This document shows positions 1 through 7,015 of a DNA stretch of 64,000 nucleotides, one piece after another; the first letter of the stretch is position 1, and each line of letters begins with the position of its first letter. Source of the stretch: CAZHFW01 sp964531675 (GTDB lineage: Bacteria > Planctomycetota > Phycisphaerae > Phycisphaerales > UBA1924); assembly GCA_964531675.1 (NCBI GenBank), contig CAZHFW010000018.1, positions 13,279-77,278 on the forward strand. Direction: 5' to 3'. The position numbers and the translations under genes are program-made. The notes under the pieces are model-generated. The model saw only the letters and a list, made by a program, of their open reading frames with translations, was not told the origin of the DNA and searched no databases.

Positions 1-2
1 GC

Positions 3-155
3 ACCATGAAGGTCAAGGGCCCCAATGGTGAGGACATGGAAGTGCAGATCCAACAGCAGGACGACGCGGGAGGCAAGAGCCTCCAGGTCGAAATGCAGGC
101 GCCCGCCAACGGACAAGCGACCGTCGAGGTGAAGTCCAGCGCCGCTCCCAAGTGA
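3..155 (+). CDS. C-terminal end of an unidentified protein (5' partial)
   Basis: The window opens inside an open frame that ends with TGA at 153-155. The visible 50 residues are hydrophilic, rich in Gln, Lys, Glu and Asp, and end in SSAAPK. There is no recognisable domain. The codon third positions are mostly G or C, as in the neighbouring genes, so this looks like the true end of a gene that begins upstream. It converges with the esterase gene on the other strand, and a strong hairpin lies between the two. No function can be assigned. Confidence 0.55.
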   Translation, partial: TMKVKGPNGEDMEVQIQQQDDAGGKSLQVEMQAPANGQATVEVKSSAAPK

Positions 156-269
156 GGCCGGAAGCTCGGTGAGCCCAAAACCTGGGTGAGCCAGCACGTC
201 GCGAGCCTCGGGCAGAGGCTCGCAAGCCCATCGATCGCCCATCATCGCGGAAACCCGCGAAGCGTCAGT

Positions 270-305
270 GGCGTGCAGCGAACACCTCGCTGCACGCCTT
301 TTTCT
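270..305. terminator. Rho-independent terminator between convergent genes
   Basis: An 11-bp perfect stem (270-280 pairing with 288-298) encloses a 7-base loop and is followed by TTTTTCT. The T-run lies on the plus strand, so it would end the partial upstream gene. It lies 115 bp past that gene's stop codon and just beyond the stop codon of the convergent esterase gene. Confidence 0.85.
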
Positions 306-313
306 GGGTGTCG

Positions 314-1510
314 TTACTGCGGGATCGTGATCGAAAGCTCCGCGACCGCGCCGAGCTTGGGATCGGGGCGTGACGCGACGGAGGCGGCGCACGCTGCGAT
401 CGTCCGCGGCACGATCGCGTCATGGGCCTGCTTCCCGTTGACCTTGACGATCACGGGCTTGTCGAGATCCACCAGTGCATCGGAGAGCCAGAGCGTGAGC
501 GTTCCCAGGCTCTGCGGCGCGGTGAGCGTGATCGAGTTGCCTTCGACGATCGCGATGATCTGATCGCCCTTCTTCGCCTTGGCTGGATCGACCTGGATCC
601 AGTACAGCCTCGGCGTGATCACGTCGTCCTGCTGCCAGACGACCTTGCGGGGCCAGGCGCTGCGCGTGAATCCCGACATCCACCCGATCGCGACCGAGTC
701 CTCGCGGTTCATCCAGTGTCCACGGCCTTCGTGGACCTGCGTGACGTGCACGTAGCCATCCGGGTCCGCGGCTTTGAGTTCATCGAGGGCCTTGCCCCAC
801 TGGGCCGCGATCTTGTTGCGGTCGAACGCCCCGTCGTTGGCGCCGACGTGGATCGCGAAAGGGACGTTGCGGAGATTCAGCGCCGACGCGTCGTTGGGGT
901 GGCCCGCCATCATCGCTGCGGCGGCCCAGCGGTCCGCCATGCGGGGGCCCATCTGGTACACGCCGTCGCCTCCCGCGGAGTAGCCCGTGAGGTAGACGCG
1001 GTTGGTGTCGACATTCTCGAACAGGGCGGCGTCCTGGATGATGCGGTCGAAGAAGCGATCGATGTGTGCTTCGTGCCACATGTTCCAGGCGTCGGTGGGC
1101 GCGCGGGGCGCGAGGTAGACGCCTTCCTCGGGCGTGTAGAGCCTGATCTGGTTCTTCCACTGCTGCTCGTTGACCTCGGGCGGCGCGGAGCCCCCGCCGT
1201 GCATCGAGATGAAGAGCCGTCGGCCCTGGCCCGCGTCGGGCTTTCCGAAGACCTTGAAGTCGAACTTCATGGTCTTGCCGTCGATGGTGATCGACTTGGC
1301 GGTCCACTCGGCCTGGCGCTCGGCGCGGAGCTTGGCGAGCGTGGCGTCCATGAGCGCCGTGAGCGCCTGCTCGGCCTGAGGCCTGGTGAGGGGCGAGGTG
1401 TCCGCCAGAGCGCTGGCATCCGGCGCGGGCTTGGCCAGCGCTGTCTTGAGATCGGCGATCGGATCGGAGGCGAGGGCCAGGGCCCCGAGCAACGCGGGAA
1501 GGATGAGCAT
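314..1510 (-). CDS. Secreted alpha/beta-hydrolase (esterase/depolymerase type)
   Basis: This 398-aa protein starts with a short hydrophobic segment ending in ALAS, consistent with a signal peptide. It has an alpha/beta-hydrolase core. An HGGGS oxyanion-type motif lies near residue 104. The nucleophile elbow GYSAGG puts the catalytic Ser at about residue 178. A late His in HEGRGHW near residue 270 is a good third member of the triad. The last 90 residues are beta-rich and could be an accessory domain. The layout resembles the poly(3-hydroxybutyrate) depolymerase/feruloyl esterase (COG3509/COG4099) type, but the substrate cannot be read from the sequence. ATG at 1508-1510 is the only good start. 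The gene follows the dehydratase gene on the same strand after 60 bp. Confidence 0.8.
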   Translation of the reverse strand: MLILPALLGALALASDPIADLKTALAKPAPDASALADTSPLTRPQAEQALTALMDATLAKLRAERQAEWTAKSITIDGKTMKFDFKVFGKPDAGQGRRLFISMHGGGSAPPEVNEQQWKNQIRLYTPEEGVYLAPRAPTDAWNMWHEAHIDRFFDRIIQDAALFENVDTNRVYLTGYSAGGDGVYQMGPRMADRWAAAAMMAGHPNDASALNLRNVPFAIHVGANDGAFDRNKIAAQWGKALDELKAADPDGYVHVTQVHEGRGHWMNREDSVAIGWMSGFTRSAWPRKVVWQQDDVITPRLYWIQVDPAKAKKGDQIIAIVEGNSITLTAPQSLGTLTLWLSDALVDLDKPVIVKVNGKQAHDAIVPRTIAACAASVASRPDPKLGAVAELSITIPQ

Positions 1511-1570
1511 GGCCGATTGTTGGGAGCCTTCGGTGAGCGGGCGCGCCGGATCGGTTCCTCACACGCTGAA

Positions 1571-3148
1571 TCAGGCCGCCTTGGTCGACTGCTCGGGGCT
1601 CACCATCTCGGGGACGTGCTTGCGGATCAGGCTGACGACCTGCGCGGGGTCGGTGCTGGTCCGGCAGGCGGTCATGTCCGCGAGGAGGATGGCCATGGAG
1701 CCCGGCGTGGTGCTCGCGCCCGCCCAGGCGTTGATCCCCGGGAAGTGCGTCGGCTTGAGCTGTTCGGCGGCGTAGGCGAGTTCCTCGTGGAGCTTCTCGC
1801 CCGGGCGGATGCCGCTGAGCCTGATTTCCATACCCGGGAGGCCTGTGGTGCTGGGCGGGAGCGCGACGCCCGCTTCGCGGATCAGGGGCTCGAAGCCGTG
1901 CGCGCGGATGAAGCGCCGGGCCAGGTCGAGGATGCGGACAGGCTCGCCCATGTCCAGGACGTAAACCGCTGCAGCGGGATCGCGGGAAAGGTCGATCGCG
2001 CCGGCCTGAATGACCAGGGAGGCGGCTTCCGGGATGGTCATGAAGTAGCGCGTCATGCGCGGATCGGTGACGGTGACCGGGCCGCCTTCCTGCATCTGCG
2101 TGGTCCAGATGGGGAGCACCGAGCAGGCGCTCCCAAGAACGTTGCCGAAGCGCACCATCGAGAAGGACGTGGAGGAGCCCTTGGCGCGGGCTTCTTTGTG
2201 CAGGTGCTGGATGTACATCTCCGCGAGGCGTTTGGTGGCGCCCATGACGCTGGTGGGATTGACCGCCTTGTCGGAGGAGATGAGCACGAAGCGTTCCGCG
2301 CCGCAGGCCAGCGCCGCGTCCGCGATCGACTTGGTCCCGAACAGGTTGTTGGTCACCGCGTGCGCGGGATGGTCTTCCATCAGCGGCACGTGCTTGTGGG
2401 CTGCAGCGTGGAAAACCGCGTCGGGCTTGAGGCTCGCGAGCAATCGCGCGGTCTGCTCGGCGTCGACGACGTCGTGCAGCAGGGCCTTGCGCGGGATGTC
2501 GGGGAAGCGGGCGCGGAGCTGGCGATCGATCTCGAAGAGCGCGTTCTCGGATCGCTCCATGAGCAGGATCTGCGCGGGATTGAACGTCGCGCAGATGCGG
2601 ACGATCTCGGAGCCGATGGATCCGCCCGCGCCGGTGATGAGCACCTTCTTGTCGGTGATGGCCCGCGCGACGACGCGCCGGTCGATGCCGTAGGGCGTGC
2701 GCCCGATCAGATCGCCGATGTCGATGGAGACGGTGCCGGTGGTGATCGGGGCCGCGGTGCCGGCGAGCTGTTCGTCCAGGGGGGTGACAAAGCGGACCGC
2801 AAGCCCGGCGCTCTTGAGCGCGCTGGTGATCCCCGGCGCGCGATCGGCGGTGCTGGCGGGAAGGCAGACCAAGGCCGACCCGACCTGATGGGAGCTTTTG
2901 AACGACCGGGCGATCAAGCCCAGATCTCGGATGAACCCCAGAACAGGCAAGGCCGCGATGGTGCGGTAGTTGGACTCTTCCAGCAGGACGCATCCCACCG
3001 CCGCGGGCGTTTCCGGGAGCAGGCCCATCTGGTTGGCCAGCAGGCGCACCGACTCGGGGGTGCCCACCAGGATCGTGGCGGCGGGTGCGCGGTTTTTGCG
3101 CGAGGCGTCAAAGGGCTGGCTGGTATCGGTGTGGTTTTCCTGCGGCAC
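1571..3148 (-). CDS. Soluble CapD/FlaA1-type nucleotide-sugar 4,6-dehydratase
   Basis: This protein (525 aa from GTG at 3148) belongs to the polysaccharide-biosynthesis CapD/WbpM/FlaA1 family of the extended SDR superfamily. The NAD-binding motif GAGGSIGSE lies near residue 172. The family motif SSDKAVNPTSVMGATKR carries the Ser-Met-Lys catalytic set in place of Ser-Tyr-Lys. A GIRPGEKLHEEL motif follows. About 150 residues ahead of the Rossmann fold form a nucleotide-binding-like domain, as in WbpM. The four transmembrane helices usual at the N-terminus of WbpM/CapD are absent, so this form is probably cytosolic. The reaction is likely C4,C6 dehydration of a UDP-HexNAc for surface glycans. 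The frame stays open upstream, but that part is antisense to ruvA and manC. The GTG follows AGAGGG at very short spacing, so the start is uncertain. Confidence 0.85.
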   Translation of the reverse strand: MPQENHTDTSQPFDASRKNRAPAATILVGTPESVRLLANQMGLLPETPAAVGCVLLEESNYRTIAALPVLGFIRDLGLIARSFKSSHQVGSALVCLPASTADRAPGITSALKSAGLAVRFVTPLDEQLAGTAAPITTGTVSIDIGDLIGRTPYGIDRRVVARAITDKKVLITGAGGSIGSEIVRICATFNPAQILLMERSENALFEIDRQLRARFPDIPRKALLHDVVDAEQTARLLASLKPDAVFHAAAHKHVPLMEDHPAHAVTNNLFGTKSIADAALACGAERFVLISSDKAVNPTSVMGATKRLAEMYIQHLHKEARAKGSSTSFSMVRFGNVLGSACSVLPIWTTQMQEGGPVTVTDPRMTRYFMTIPEAASLVIQAGAIDLSRDPAAAVYVLDMGEPVRILDLARRFIRAHGFEPLIREAGVALPPSTTGLPGMEIRLSGIRPGEKLHEELAYAAEQLKPTHFPGINAWAGASTTPGSMAILLADMTACRTSTDPAQVVSLIRKHVPEMVSPEQSTKAA

Positions 3149-3214
3149 GTCCCTCTTATCGGTCCGGGGATGGGGGTTCTGTTGAGGCGGGGCCGGTTCG
3201 GCTATCGTGTCGGC

Positions 3215-3862
3215 ATGATCGCGAGGCTGACGGGCAAACTGGAGTCGATCGAGGGCGCCGCGGCGTGCGTGGGTGTCGAAGCCAGCGGCTTGACCTACGA
3301 GGTCCTTCTCCCGGCCTATCTGGCCCAGAGGCTGGCCGATCAGGTCGGCCGGAGCCTCACGCTGGTGACCCTTCAGTACCTGGAGAGCCAGAATCAAGGA
3401 TCGAGCTATGTCCCTCGCTTGATTGGGTTTACGACAACGCAGGAGCGCGACTTCTTCGAGCTCTTCACGACCGTGAAGGGCATCGGTAATCGCAAGGCCC
3501 TGCGGGCCATGGCGGTCGAGCCGGCGGTGATCGCGCGGGCGATCGCGGCCAAGGACGCTCGGGGGCTTTACGAGCTGCCCGAGATCGGCAAGCGTCTGGC
3601 GGAGACCGTGATCGCCGAGCTCACCGGGAAGGTGGACGGGTATCTGGCGGCGTCGGAAATCGAGTCCCTGGATCGCAAGGTGGCGGCGGCCAGCCCGCTT
3701 CCGGATGCTGCGGGCGATGCGATCGCGGCCCTGATGGGCCTGGGGGAAACCCGACCGGAAGCCGAGCGGCTGGTGCGCCGGGCGTTGGAGCGGCTGGGTT
3801 CTGAGGGTTCGAAGGTCACGGTCGACCTGGTGCTGCACACGGTCTACGCGTCGCGCGGATAA
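3215..3862 (+). CDS. ruvA: Holliday junction branch-migration protein RuvA
   Basis: This 215-aa protein starts MIARLTGKLE, the usual RuvA opening. Domain I is an OB-fold (residues 1-65). Domain II holds two helix-hairpin-helix motifs, seen in TVKGIGNRKALRAM and LPEIGKRLAETVIAEL. The C-terminal three-helix domain III (from about 165) contacts RuvB. RuvA forms a tetramer that binds four-way junctions and directs RuvB-driven migration. The sequence ALMGLGETRPEAERLV is typical of domain III. The gene is divergent from the dehydratase gene, 66 bp away. ruvB and ruvC are not in the window, whereas ruvX lies two genes downstream. Confidence 0.95.
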   Translation: MIARLTGKLESIEGAAACVGVEASGLTYEVLLPAYLAQRLADQVGRSLTLVTLQYLESQNQGSSYVPRLIGFTTTQERDFFELFTTVKGIGNRKALRAMAVEPAVIARAIAAKDARGLYELPEIGKRLAETVIAELTGKVDGYLAASEIESLDRKVAAASPLPDAAGDAIAALMGLGETRPEAERLVRRALERLGSEGSKVTVDLVLHTVYASRG

Positions 3863-3925
3863 GAGCGGATCGGGGAGCGCGAAGCCTGATTCATGGGACG
3901 GCGCGGACCGATATTCTGGCGGCAC

Positions 3926-5083
3926 ATGCGTTACGCGATGATCATGGCGGGGGGCGCGGGCACCAGACTCTGGCCGATGAGCCGGAAGGAGGAGCCCAAG
4001 CAGTTGATCAGGTTCATTCACCGCAAAGGTGAGAAGAAGCCACGTTCGCTCTTGGAACTGGCGGCTTTGCGGCTCGAGGGCCTGATCGACAACAAGCATC
4101 GCTTCATCTGCACGTCGGAGGCGTATCGCGCGCAGATCACCAAGGACGTGGAAGGGTTCACGGGGAAGGGCGCTGATGAGCGCATCTTGGGCGAGCCCGT
4201 CGGACGCGACACGGTGAACGCGGTGGGCCTGGCGGCGGCGGTGCTTCAGAAGCTCGACAAGAACGCGATCTTCGCGGTGCTCACCGCGGACCACATCATC
4301 GAGCCTCAGGAAGTCTTCCAGAAGCGCATGGACCTCGGGTTCAGGCTCGTGGAGGACGACCCCAGGCGCCTGGTCACGTTCTCCATCACGCCCACCTATC
4401 CCGCGACGGGCTTCGGTTACGTCGAGCGCGGCACGCCGATCCGCGGCGTGAAGGACGCGCAGAACGAGAAGGGCCAGCCCATGGCCTTCCACGTCGCGCG
4501 CTTTGTCGAGAAGCCCGACCTGCCGCGTGCTCAGGCGTACGTGCAGTCCGGCATGTTCGGCTGGAACTCCGGCATGTTCGTGTGGAAGGCGTCCACGATC
4601 ATGGAGTGCCTCAAGAAGTTCAAGCCCGAGACCTACGAGGGCATGCTCGAGATCCAGAAGGCCTGGGGCACCAAGAAGCAGCAGTCCACGCTTGAGAAGG
4701 TCTATCCCGAGCTTCCCAAGATCTCGGTGGATTACGCGATCATGGAGCCGGTGGCGGCGGCCATCAAGAAGGGCGAGGACGACTTCTCGATCTGCACCGT
4801 GCAGATGGACATCGACTGGCTCGATGTCGGTTCATGGCCGAGCTATTCGCAGACCGTCGAGCCTGGCGAGGGTGGCAACCGCATCACGGGCGAGGGTCCG
4901 GCGCTGGCGGTGAACGCGCGTCAGAACCTGGTCGTGAACGCGGTGAAGGGCCACACGATCGCGCTGCTCGGCGTGGACGATCTGATCGTCGTGCACACCA
5001 AGGACGCCACGCTGGTCATGCCGCGGAGCAAGGCCGAGGAGCTCAAGACGCTCCACAGCATGCTCGAGGACAAGCTCAAGTAA
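3926..5083 (+). CDS. manC: Mannose-1-phosphate guanylyltransferase
   Basis: This 385-aa enzyme makes GDP-mannose from GTP and mannose-1-phosphate. The nucleotidyltransferase signature GGAGTRLWPMSR...PKQ stands at residues 8-25. It is followed by LTADHIIEP (nucleotide/metal-binding Asp) and FVEKPD. The sequence ends at about 385 residues, so it is the short, pyrophosphorylase-only type without a fused C-terminal mannose-6-phosphate isomerase cupin. ATG at 3926 gives the family's usual start (MRYAMIMAGG). An in-frame ATG at 3893 would add 11 residues with no better ribosome site. Together with the dehydratase gene nearby it supplies activated sugars for surface glycans. Confidence 0.93.
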   Translation: MRYAMIMAGGAGTRLWPMSRKEEPKQLIRFIHRKGEKKPRSLLELAALRLEGLIDNKHRFICTSEAYRAQITKDVEGFTGKGADERILGEPVGRDTVNAVGLAAAVLQKLDKNAIFAVLTADHIIEPQEVFQKRMDLGFRLVEDDPRRLVTFSITPTYPATGFGYVERGTPIRGVKDAQNEKGQPMAFHVARFVEKPDLPRAQAYVQSGMFGWNSGMFVWKASTIMECLKKFKPETYEGMLEIQKAWGTKKQQSTLEKVYPELPKISVDYAIMEPVAAAIKKGEDDFSICTVQMDIDWLDVGSWPSYSQTVEPGEGGNRITGEGPALAVNARQNLVVNAVKGHTIALLGVDDLIVVHTKDATLVMPRSKAEELKTLHSMLEDKLK

Positions 5084-5146
5084 GGCGTGCGGGGAGCGGT
5101 GGGGGCGTACATTCATGCGGGCGCGTCCGCGTCGGACGCGAGGCTC

Positions 5147-5152
5147 GGGGAG
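5147..5152 (+). promoter_or_regulatory. Shine-Dalgarno fixing the TTG start of ruvX
   Basis: GGGGAG stands 8 bases before the TTG at 5161. There is no in-frame ATG or GTG nearby upstream, so this site selects the TTG. Confidence 0.6.
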
Positions 5153-5160
5153 TCCCTGCG

Positions 5161-5658
5161 TTGCGTTTCCTGTCCATCGACATCGGCGACAAGCGCACCG
5201 GGCTGGCCCTGGGCGATGATGAGACGCGCCTGGTCATGCCGCTGGAGACTGTCGAGGTTCCGATCTCGATCGCGGACGGGACGGCGCTGCTGCACGCGCT
5301 GGCGGTGGCGGTGGAAGAGCACATCGGGGTCCTCCGCACGGTTCATGGCGTGAAGCATCCGCCCAAGGGGGGGCTGGTCGTCGGCCTGCCTCTGAACATG
5401 GACGGCACGGAGAACCCGCGCACGCGCCACATCCGCGCCTTTGCCGCCAGGCTTGGCGAGCGCACCGGGCTTGAGGTCCACTTCCAGGACGAACGCCTCA
5501 CGACCGAAGAGGCACACTGGCAGATGAGGCAGACCGGGATGACGCACCGCCAGAAGAAGCAGAAGCGCGACGCGCTGGCGGCGTCGAACATCCTGCGCGA
5601 TTTCCTGGAGCAGCGGGCCCGCGGCGTGGACCCGAACCCGCCCCAAAACGAGCCCTGA
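5161..5658 (+). CDS. ruvX: Putative pre-16S rRNA nuclease / Holliday junction resolvase-like YqgF
   Basis: This 165-aa protein of the YqgF/RuvX family has an RNase H-like fold. The first catalytic Asp is in LSIDIGDKRTGLA (residues 4-16). GLPLNMDGTEN is the central family motif. FQDERLTTEEA holds the second acidic site, and KRDALAASNILRDFLE holds the last Asp. YqgF acts in 16S rRNA 5'-end maturation in Escherichia coli; a recombination role has also been proposed. The start is TTG, 77 bp after the manC stop. The tail after LEQRARG is short and Pro-rich. Confidence 0.92.
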   Translation: MRFLSIDIGDKRTGLALGDDETRLVMPLETVEVPISIADGTALLHALAVAVEEHIGVLRTVHGVKHPPKGGLVVGLPLNMDGTENPRTRHIRAFAARLGERTGLEVHFQDERLTTEEAHWQMRQTGMTHRQKKQKRDALAASNILRDFLEQRARGVDPNPPQNEP

Positions 5659-5783
5659 TTCACGCGGAAGGCCTGTTCTGGGTGGTTTCGGAGGGGCGTG
5701 GAGGGCCCTCGAACCATTCGGGCTCCGGTCCGTCTAACCTAGGGCGTTCCCGGAGGCGGGTGGTTGCTCGCTTCCTGGGGATC

Positions 5784-5789
5784 AGGGGA
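5784..5789 (+). promoter_or_regulatory. Shine-Dalgarno fixing a GTG start
   Basis: AGGGGA lies 9 bases before GTG at 5799. This supports the shorter start that opens directly with a signal peptide over an in-frame ATG at 5682. Confidence 0.55.
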
Positions 5790-5798
5790 CTCCACGCT

Positions 5799-6986
5799 GT
5801 GCAGACGATCCTTCTTGTTGCTCTGATTCAGGCGCTCGCGGGCGTTGCTCCTCAGCCGGGGACGCCGGCGGGCTCCAAGCCTCAAGCGGTGACGCCCGGG
5901 AACCAGCCCGCGATCGTGCCGCCGGGTGGATCGGCGCCGACGCCCAAGCCCGCCCCCAAGATGGAGAAGTTCCAGACCGCGGAGGCGTTGCTGGCCGCGC
6001 TGGAGACCGCGGACGCTTCGGTGCGTTCGCTCACGGCGGACCTCGTGTACGACCGCACGTTCGCGCTGCAGGGCGATCGCCAGCTCCGCAAGGGCAAGCT
6101 CTACTTCCTGTCGGCGCCGACCATCGAGCAGGTGGTGCCCGCCCGTCGCGATCGCAAGTTCGCGATCCGCTTCGACGAGCTTTACGTCGGCTCGCGCCAG
6201 GAGAAGGAGACCAAGTTCTACATCTTCGACGGCATCTTCCTGGTCGAGAAGCTTCCCGAGCAGAAGGTCTTCGTGAAGCGGCAGATCGCCCAGCCCGGGC
6301 AGCCCTTTGATCCGTTGAAGATCGGCGAGGGGCCTCTGCCGATTCCGATCGGTCAGAAGAAGAACGAAATCCTGGCCCGCTTCAACGCGGAGCTTCTTCC
6401 TTCGGACGCGGGGATCGATGATCCCAAGCTCAAGCCTTTCGTGGCTTCGGCCCAGCAGCTGCGCCTGACCCCCAGGCCCGAGTTGGAGCGCGACAGCGAG
6501 TTCCGCGAGATCAGGCTTTGGTACCAGTACGACAAGGACGGGGCGCTGCTTCCTCGCATGGCCAAGACGCTGAATCAGGCCGAGGACGAGTCGCTCGTGC
6601 AGCTCATCAATGTGAAGGTGAACGGCGCGGGGGACATCCCGACGGGCCTGTTCGACACCACCACGCCGCCGGATGGCTGGGACGTGAAGGTCCAGCCCTG
6701 GCGGGAGGGTCCTGAGAACGTCGAGTACGTCAATGGGCCGCAGGTGATCGACGACAACAAGGACGGCGGCAAGCCGACCGAGAAGCCCGCGGTGAAGCCT
6801 TCCAACGGGCCCGCGAACGGGCCGGGAACAGCCCCGGGCGCGGGAACTTCGACCCCCGGCGCGAACCCGGGGACCAAACCGGCCGAACAACCCAAGGCCG
6901 AGCCCTCCAAGGAGTCGCCGGCCAAGCCGGCGACGACGCCTCAGCCCGGGACTTCCAAGCCCGGAGGGGCCGGGACGCCGAAGTAA
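5799..6986 (+). CDS. Secreted LolA-like protein with Pro/Ala/Gly-rich tail
   Basis: The protein (395 aa from GTG) starts with a signal peptide (hydrophobic VQTILLVALIQALAG). Residues about 60-310 resemble the LolA/LolB-like (outer-membrane lipoprotein-sorting) fold: a repeat of LLAALETADASVRSLTADL, then a run of beta strands including GKLYFL and KFYIFDGIFLVEKLPEQK. That fold carries acyl chains across the periplasm. The last 85 residues are low-complexity Pro, Ala, Gly, Thr and Lys, probably an extended linker or wall-associated tail. The gene precedes the TPR-protease gene by 29 bp on the same strand and may share its transcript. Assignment to LolA proper would be too strong because such folds are common in planctomycetes with unknown cargo. 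Confidence 0.65.
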   Translation: MQTILLVALIQALAGVAPQPGTPAGSKPQAVTPGNQPAIVPPGGSAPTPKPAPKMEKFQTAEALLAALETADASVRSLTADLVYDRTFALQGDRQLRKGKLYFLSAPTIEQVVPARRDRKFAIRFDELYVGSRQEKETKFYIFDGIFLVEKLPEQKVFVKRQIAQPGQPFDPLKIGEGPLPIPIGQKKNEILARFNAELLPSDAGIDDPKLKPFVASAQQLRLTPRPELERDSEFREIRLWYQYDKDGALLPRMAKTLNQAEDESLVQLINVKVNGAGDIPTGLFDTTTPPDGWDVKVQPWREGPENVEYVNGPQVIDDNKDGGKPTEKPAVKPSNGPANGPGTAPGAGTSTPGANPGTKPAEQPKAEPSKESPAKPATTPQPGTSKPGGAGTPK

Positions 6987-7015
6987 GGGGAGAACACCCT
7001 TCACGGAGTGCGGCC

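Noticed and set aside
422..3214. A very long plus-strand open frame (over 900 codons) running into ruvA
   Set aside because: It is antisense to the esterase and dehydratase genes. Its translation is Arg/Gly/Ala/Asp-rich with no domain. High-GC DNA often gives such frames. RuvA's own start at 3215 fits the family.
3149..4492. N-terminal extension of the dehydratase frame on the minus strand
   Set aside because: It lies antisense to ruvA and manC, contains no recognisable domain, and the family fold begins only after the GTG.
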